Positions 53,323-56,366 of a DNA stretch of 56,366 bases are shown one piece after another. Made by a program: the position numbers and the translations under genes. Source of the stretch: Planctomycetota bacterium (GTDB lineage: Bacteria; Planctomycetota; Planctomycetia; Pirellulales; Pirellulaceae); NCBI GenBank assembly GCA_014381825.1, contig JACNKX010000202.1, positions 1 through 56,366 of the forward strand. Reading direction: 5' to 3'. Each line of letters opens with the position of its first letter. Position 1 is the stretch's first letter. Below the pieces are notes generated by a model, which did no database searches, was not told the origin of the DNA, and saw only the letters and a list, made by a program, of their open reading frames with translations.

Positions 53323-55464
53323 ATGACAGACCGAGATGAAAGCAAGATGGGAGCCACGGCTTTGCAGGGTGAGGCAAAGCGTTTCGCCATGGCGCTGCAG
53401 ATCACTGATTCGGCAAACATCGCCGAAGAGCTCGCAGCTCGATACCGCTTGTTGCTTGATAACTCTGGATTTCCCGTTTCGTATATGGATCGCGACGGTC
53501 AGTTCCTCTATGTAACCAACAAGGGCGCGACGAACTTGGGCGATTCGCCGGAGAATGTCGCCGGGCGAACCGTCTACGATTATTTCCCGGCGCAAGATGC
53601 AGATGAATACGTCCGTCGTTTTCGCGAGGTGATCGACAATGATCGAGAGCTTACGTTCGAAGACGAAGTTAGACTTCCGGACGGGACGCGCTGGTATTGG
53701 TCAATCCTTCACCCGCTCAAGAACAGCAGTGGCGAGATCCTCGGCGTACAGATCGTTTCGCACGACTTAACGGAGCGGATGACAGCGGAGGCGGCGCTCG
53801 AAGAACGCTTACGATTCGAACGGTTGATTGCAAAGCTCGCATCGGGGTTCGTGAGCCTATCGATGCCGGAAGTCTCAGCGGCTGTCGATGCAGCGTTAAA
53901 GAAAATTGGCATTTACATGGCTGTCGATCGCGTTTTGCTCTTTCAGTTTTCGGACGACTACCAGATTCTTGATTGCACGCACGAGTGGCATCGATCGGGG
54001 ATGGAGTCGGCGATGCCTCGATTGCAAGGCAACACAAACTCCCAGGTTCCATGGACATTTCACAAGCTGCTCCTTGGTGAAATTATCGCGATACCAAACA
54101 CGAACGAATTACCCGAAACCGCACGTGCAGAGCGGGAGATCTATCAGAAACATGGCGTCCGATCGACGATCGCAGCACCGATTCGGATTGTTGGCCGGAC
54201 GGTCGGTGCGCTTTGTTTTGATTGCCTCGGCGCCGAACGCGAGTGGTCCGATGTGATTTCGCAACGCGTAACGTTACTCGGGCAGATGATCTTTAACTCG
54301 CGTGAGAGAGCTAGGATCGAACAGGAGTTGAAGGAAAGTCGTCAGCTAGTTCACGCCGCGACGGACGCATCGCCGCACGTCACCTATGTTCTCGACTTCA
54401 TCAACTTGAAATGCATCTTCATCAGTGCTCAAGTCAAAGAGGAACTTGGCTATACGCCCGAGGAAATCTATGCGATGGGAGCATCGCTGGTCACCGATAA
54501 TCTGCATCCGGACGACATGAGTCGCCTTGGCGAGTTATTAGAACGTTGGATCCACGTCCGCGACGAAGACATTCTCGAGACGGAAATCCGACTTCGTCAC
54601 GCGGATGGCTCATGGCGCACGTGTATCAGTCGCGATCGCGTATTGAAACGCGCCCCGGAAGGTCATGTCACACAGACGATTGGCTCGATGCGCGATATCA
54701 CAGAGCAAAAGCGCGCCGACGAAGAACTCCAATCTCACCGCGAGAAACTGATTCACGTTGCTCGCCTCAGTACGATGGGAGAAATGGTCGCGGGAATCGC
54801 TCACGAGTTGGGGCAGCCGCTTTATAGCATCTTGAACTTTGCGAAGGCCTCGCATAACGTATTGAACGAATACGATGATCCGCGTCTGGAAGAGGCCCGC
54901 CAATGGAATGATCAAGTTGTCCAATCCGCCGCTCGCGCCGGTGAGATTATTCGCAGGCTTCGCGATTTCTCGCGTCGCTCGACACCGAAGCGCGAAGACC
55001 TTGACATCCGAGCGGTTGTCGAAGAGGCGGTGCAGTTATTAGCATATGAAACCCGTCGACTCGCCATTCACACCGATCACGACGTGACTGGCGAACCACT
55101 CGTCGTGAGGGCCGATCGCGTTCAGCTTTTGCAAATACTCGTGAATCTGATTCAAAACGCGATCGAGGCGATGACAGAAACCACATGCGATGTGCGAAAA
55201 CTGACAATTCGTGCGGAACCGTGTTCCGGTCGCGTCGAGGTGAGTGTTGTGGATCGAGGGCACGGATTGCCGGATTCGACGACGCCTATCTTCGATGCAT
55301 TCGTTACCACGAAGGAGGACGGGATGGGAATGGGGTTAGCGATTTGCAAAACGCTCGTCGAAAGTCACGATGGTAAACTAGACTGCGAAACGAACGAAGA
55401 TGGCGGTGCCACGTTTCGACTTATTTTGCCGCTAGCCGTGGGAGTTGAGCCCGATGGAGAGTGA
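53323..55464 (+). CDS. PAS-GAF-PAS sensor histidine kinase, FixL-like
   Basis: A 713-residue soluble kinase without membrane segments. Order: PAS (about 38-150, ending with the PAC segment G-V-Q-I-V-S-H-D-L-T-E), GAF (about 165-330), a second PAS (about 340-465, Y-V-L-D-F-I-N-L-K), HisKA with phospho-acceptor His494 in G-I-A-H-E-L-G-Q-P-L, and an HATPase domain (about 590-705) with N-box N-L-I-Q-N-A-I-E-A and G-box G-M-G-M-G-L-A-I-C-K. The FixL/NtrB-type HisKA and coupling to a FixJ-type regulator suggest a cytoplasmic or redox/ligand signal; no heme-PAS signature was verified. Its stop overlaps the regulator start by 11 bases. Confidence 0.93.
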   Translation: MTDRDESKMGATALQGEAKRFAMALQITDSANIAEELAARYRLLLDNSGFPVSYMDRDGQFLYVTNKGATNLGDSPENVAGRTVYDYFPAQDADEYVRRFREVIDNDRELTFEDEVRLPDGTRWYWSILHPLKNSSGEILGVQIVSHDLTERMTAEAALEERLRFERLIAKLASGFVSLSMPEVSAAVDAALKKIGIYMAVDRVLLFQFSDDYQILDCTHEWHRSGMESAMPRLQGNTNSQVPWTFHKLLLGEIIAIPNTNELPETARAEREIYQKHGVRSTIAAPIRIVGRTVGALCFDCLGAEREWSDVISQRVTLLGQMIFNSRERARIEQELKESRQLVHAATDASPHVTYVLDFINLKCIFISAQVKEELGYTPEEIYAMGASLVTDNLHPDDMSRLGELLERWIHVRDEDILETEIRLRHADGSWRTCISRDRVLKRAPEGHVTQTIGSMRDITEQKRADEELQSHREKLIHVARLSTMGEMVAGIAHELGQPLYSILNFAKASHNVLNEYDDPRLEEARQWNDQVVQSAARAGEIIRRLRDFSRRSTPKREDLDIRAVVEEAVQLLAYETRRLAIHTDHDVTGEPLVVRADRVQLLQILVNLIQNAIEAMTETTCDVRKLTIRAEPCSGRVEVSVVDRGHGLPDSTTPIFDAFVTTKEDGMGMGLAICKTLVESHDGKLDCETNEDGGATFRLILPLAVGVEPDGE

Positions 55465-56071
55465 AGCGACGGTATTTGTTGTTGACGACGACGCGGAGGC
55501 ATTGGCCTCGGTTCGTGCCTTAGTTACGTCGATGGGCTTGACATGTAAACCGTTCTCTTCGGCCGAAGAGTTTCTCGAGTTCTGCGACGAGGGCGCGGAT
55601 TTGGCCGGTTGCTTAGTCACCGATGTTCGCATGGTTGGTATCAGTGGCATCGAGCTTCAAGAGCAGTTGGCGCAACGTCACATCTCGATTCCCGTGATCG
55701 TCCTGACGGCCTTTGCGAGGACGCCGCTCACCGTTCGCGCGATGCATAATGGAGCCGTGACGATGCTCGACAAACCGTACGACGATGACGACTTGTGGGA
55801 CGCTATTCGCGAGGGGCTCAAGCGAGATGTGGTTCAGCGTGAAGGTGACGCTGCAAAGCAAGCGGTTCAGAAACAGTTCGAATCGCTCACCCCGTCTGAG
55901 CGCGAAGTATTAGATCTGGTTGTTGCCGGACTGCCGAATAAAGTGATTGCAAGTCGGCTCGATGTGAGTGTTCGTACCGTCGAGAATCGCCGTCGAGAAA
56001 TCTTCACAAAGATGCACGCCGACTCCGTAGCCGACCTAGTACGACTTGCTGTTCAGTTTGGTGTCGAGTAA
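55454..56071 (+). CDS. FixJ/NarL-type response regulator with LuxR HTH
   Basis: A 205-residue regulator from ATG 55454. The receiver domain has acidic pocket D-D-D (11-13), phospho-acceptor Asp57 in L-V-T-D-V-R, T85 and K107 in L-D-K-P-Y. The output domain (about 140-205) is a LuxR-type HTH with L-T-P-S-E-R-E-V-L-D-L-V, A-G-L-P-N-K-V-I-A and S-V-R-T-V-E-N-R-R-R. Partner of the kinase in the same operon. Its target genes are not evident here. Confidence 0.93.
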   Translation: MESEATVFVVDDDAEALASVRALVTSMGLTCKPFSSAEEFLEFCDEGADLAGCLVTDVRMVGISGIELQEQLAQRHISIPVIVLTAFARTPLTVRAMHNGAVTMLDKPYDDDDLWDAIREGLKRDVVQREGDAAKQAVQKQFESLTPSEREVLDLVVAGLPNKVIASRLDVSVRTVENRRREIFTKMHADSVADLVRLAVQFGVE

Positions 56072-56175
56072 CAAGGTCGCGCCTCGAGTGTTCGCAAAAC
56101 GCGAACTGAGCTTATCGGGCGTCGCACACCAAAGCCCGAATCCTTACGAATCCGGCTACCCCAAGATTAAGGCTG

Positions 56176-56197
56176 GACGACGCACTAGTGCGTCGTC
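56176..56197. repeat. Perfect 22-base palindrome
   Basis: The left half GACGACGCACT is followed by its exact reverse complement, with no mismatch, giving an 11-bp stem with no loop as DNA and a small-loop hairpin as RNA. It is intergenic, 100 bases after the response-regulator stop, beside further REP-like repeats. It could be a protein site or part of a mobile palindrome. Confidence 0.75.
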
Positions 56198-56219
56198 ACA
56201 TACGTGTAGCGACAAACTC

Positions 56220-56278
56220 GTAGCTGGATTCGCAAGAATTCAGCCATCCCGTTTCGGAGTTCTTGCGAATCCCGCTAC
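56220..56278. repeat. Inverted repeat of a GTAGC-GGATTCGCAAGAA motif (REP/MITE-like)
   Basis: The left arm (56220-56241) and right arm (56257-56278, reverse complement) match at 20 of 22 positions around a 15-base loop; their shared core is GGATTCGCAAGAA. A third, diverged half-copy, CTTACGAATCCGGCTACC, sits near 56142-56160. The cluster looks like a dispersed palindromic repeat family inserted downstream of the FixJ-like gene. The window ends at 56366 with no further gene. Confidence 0.7.
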
Positions 56279-56366
56279 AGATAAAAGACGATTGCACTAG
56301 CGCCACCTTCCTGAGTTGATCAATGAATGAGAACGAGAGTTTGCGTATCTTTACCGCGTTGCGGTA

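Overview
The window looks like a planctomycete chromosome (Pirellulales/Rhodopirellula type), with moderate GC and genes on both strands. The lineage markers are a planctomycete cytochrome (PSCyt1/PSCyt2-DUF1553) plus DUF1501 pairs, a C-S-P-T-R sulfatase, a membrane-bound dehydrogenase with a planctomycete heme-binding tail, a 3-keto-disaccharide hydrolase (DUF1080), a microcompartment-shell protein and a MoxR/DUF58/BatA/DUF4175-like operon. I saw no rRNA, tRNA or CRISPR array.

Layout. 277-3718: a GntR (YtrA-type) regulator with its own promoter/operator, an ABC ATPase and a large permease-like protein. 3727-5900: an accessory patch with an IS91-type transposase relic, two broken genes and an ankyrin-SUFU protein of the kind used as immunity proteins. 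6011-10284: a lone tandem-BMC shell protein, a DUF2314 membrane protein, a glycine-zipper protein and a DUF1080 protein. 10481-13956 (minus): Rieske protein, cytochrome b6-type protein and a membrane-anchored octaheme hydroxylamine-oxidoreductase-like cytochrome, a compact respiratory operon with no cytochrome c1 or f. 14249-18184: mnmA, a redoxin with an in-frame TGA that I read as selenocysteine, and a thioredoxin-protease fusion. 18269-22791: M20 amidohydrolase with a small membrane protein, then divergently a HAD phosphatase, deoxyhypusine-synthase-like protein and PfkB/RfaE-like kinase in one tight operon. 22896-28270: sialidase-like protein, HEAT protein, a hypothetical, a nucleotidyltransferase plus CDP-alcohol phosphotransferase pair (the latter frameshifted at its 5' end), TPR protein, cold-shock protein and a 35-residue basic protein. 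28570-38492: sulfatase, PSCyt/DUF1553 and DUF1501, a PVC dehydrogenase/cytochrome, and a second DUF1501. 38501-41681: FAD oxidoreductase, YunC-like DUF1805 protein and O-methyltransferase. 41768-53004: seven-gene prenyltransferase-repeat/BatA/VWA/DUF4175/coiled-coil/MoxR/DUF58 operon. 53323-56071: FixL/FixJ-like two-component pair. Palindromic intergenic repeats close the window.

The strongest unexpected item is the redoxin at 15446-16024. A standard gene call begins at an internal ATG after the TGA and so loses the N-terminal third and the first redox residue. The frame continues upstream through the motif F-V-R-H-F-G-(TGA)-P-M-C-R-E-H to a GTG start. A perfect 6-bp hairpin with a GGTCG loop begins 14 nt after the TGA and its loop lies 20 nt after it, as in a bacterial SECIS element. 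The second is the Rieske/b6/octaheme operon. The b-type protein keeps the b6 heme-ligand spacing and the cysteine that holds heme c-n, and the octaheme protein appears to stand where c1/f would be. All functions are inferred by reading the sequence; no database search was run.
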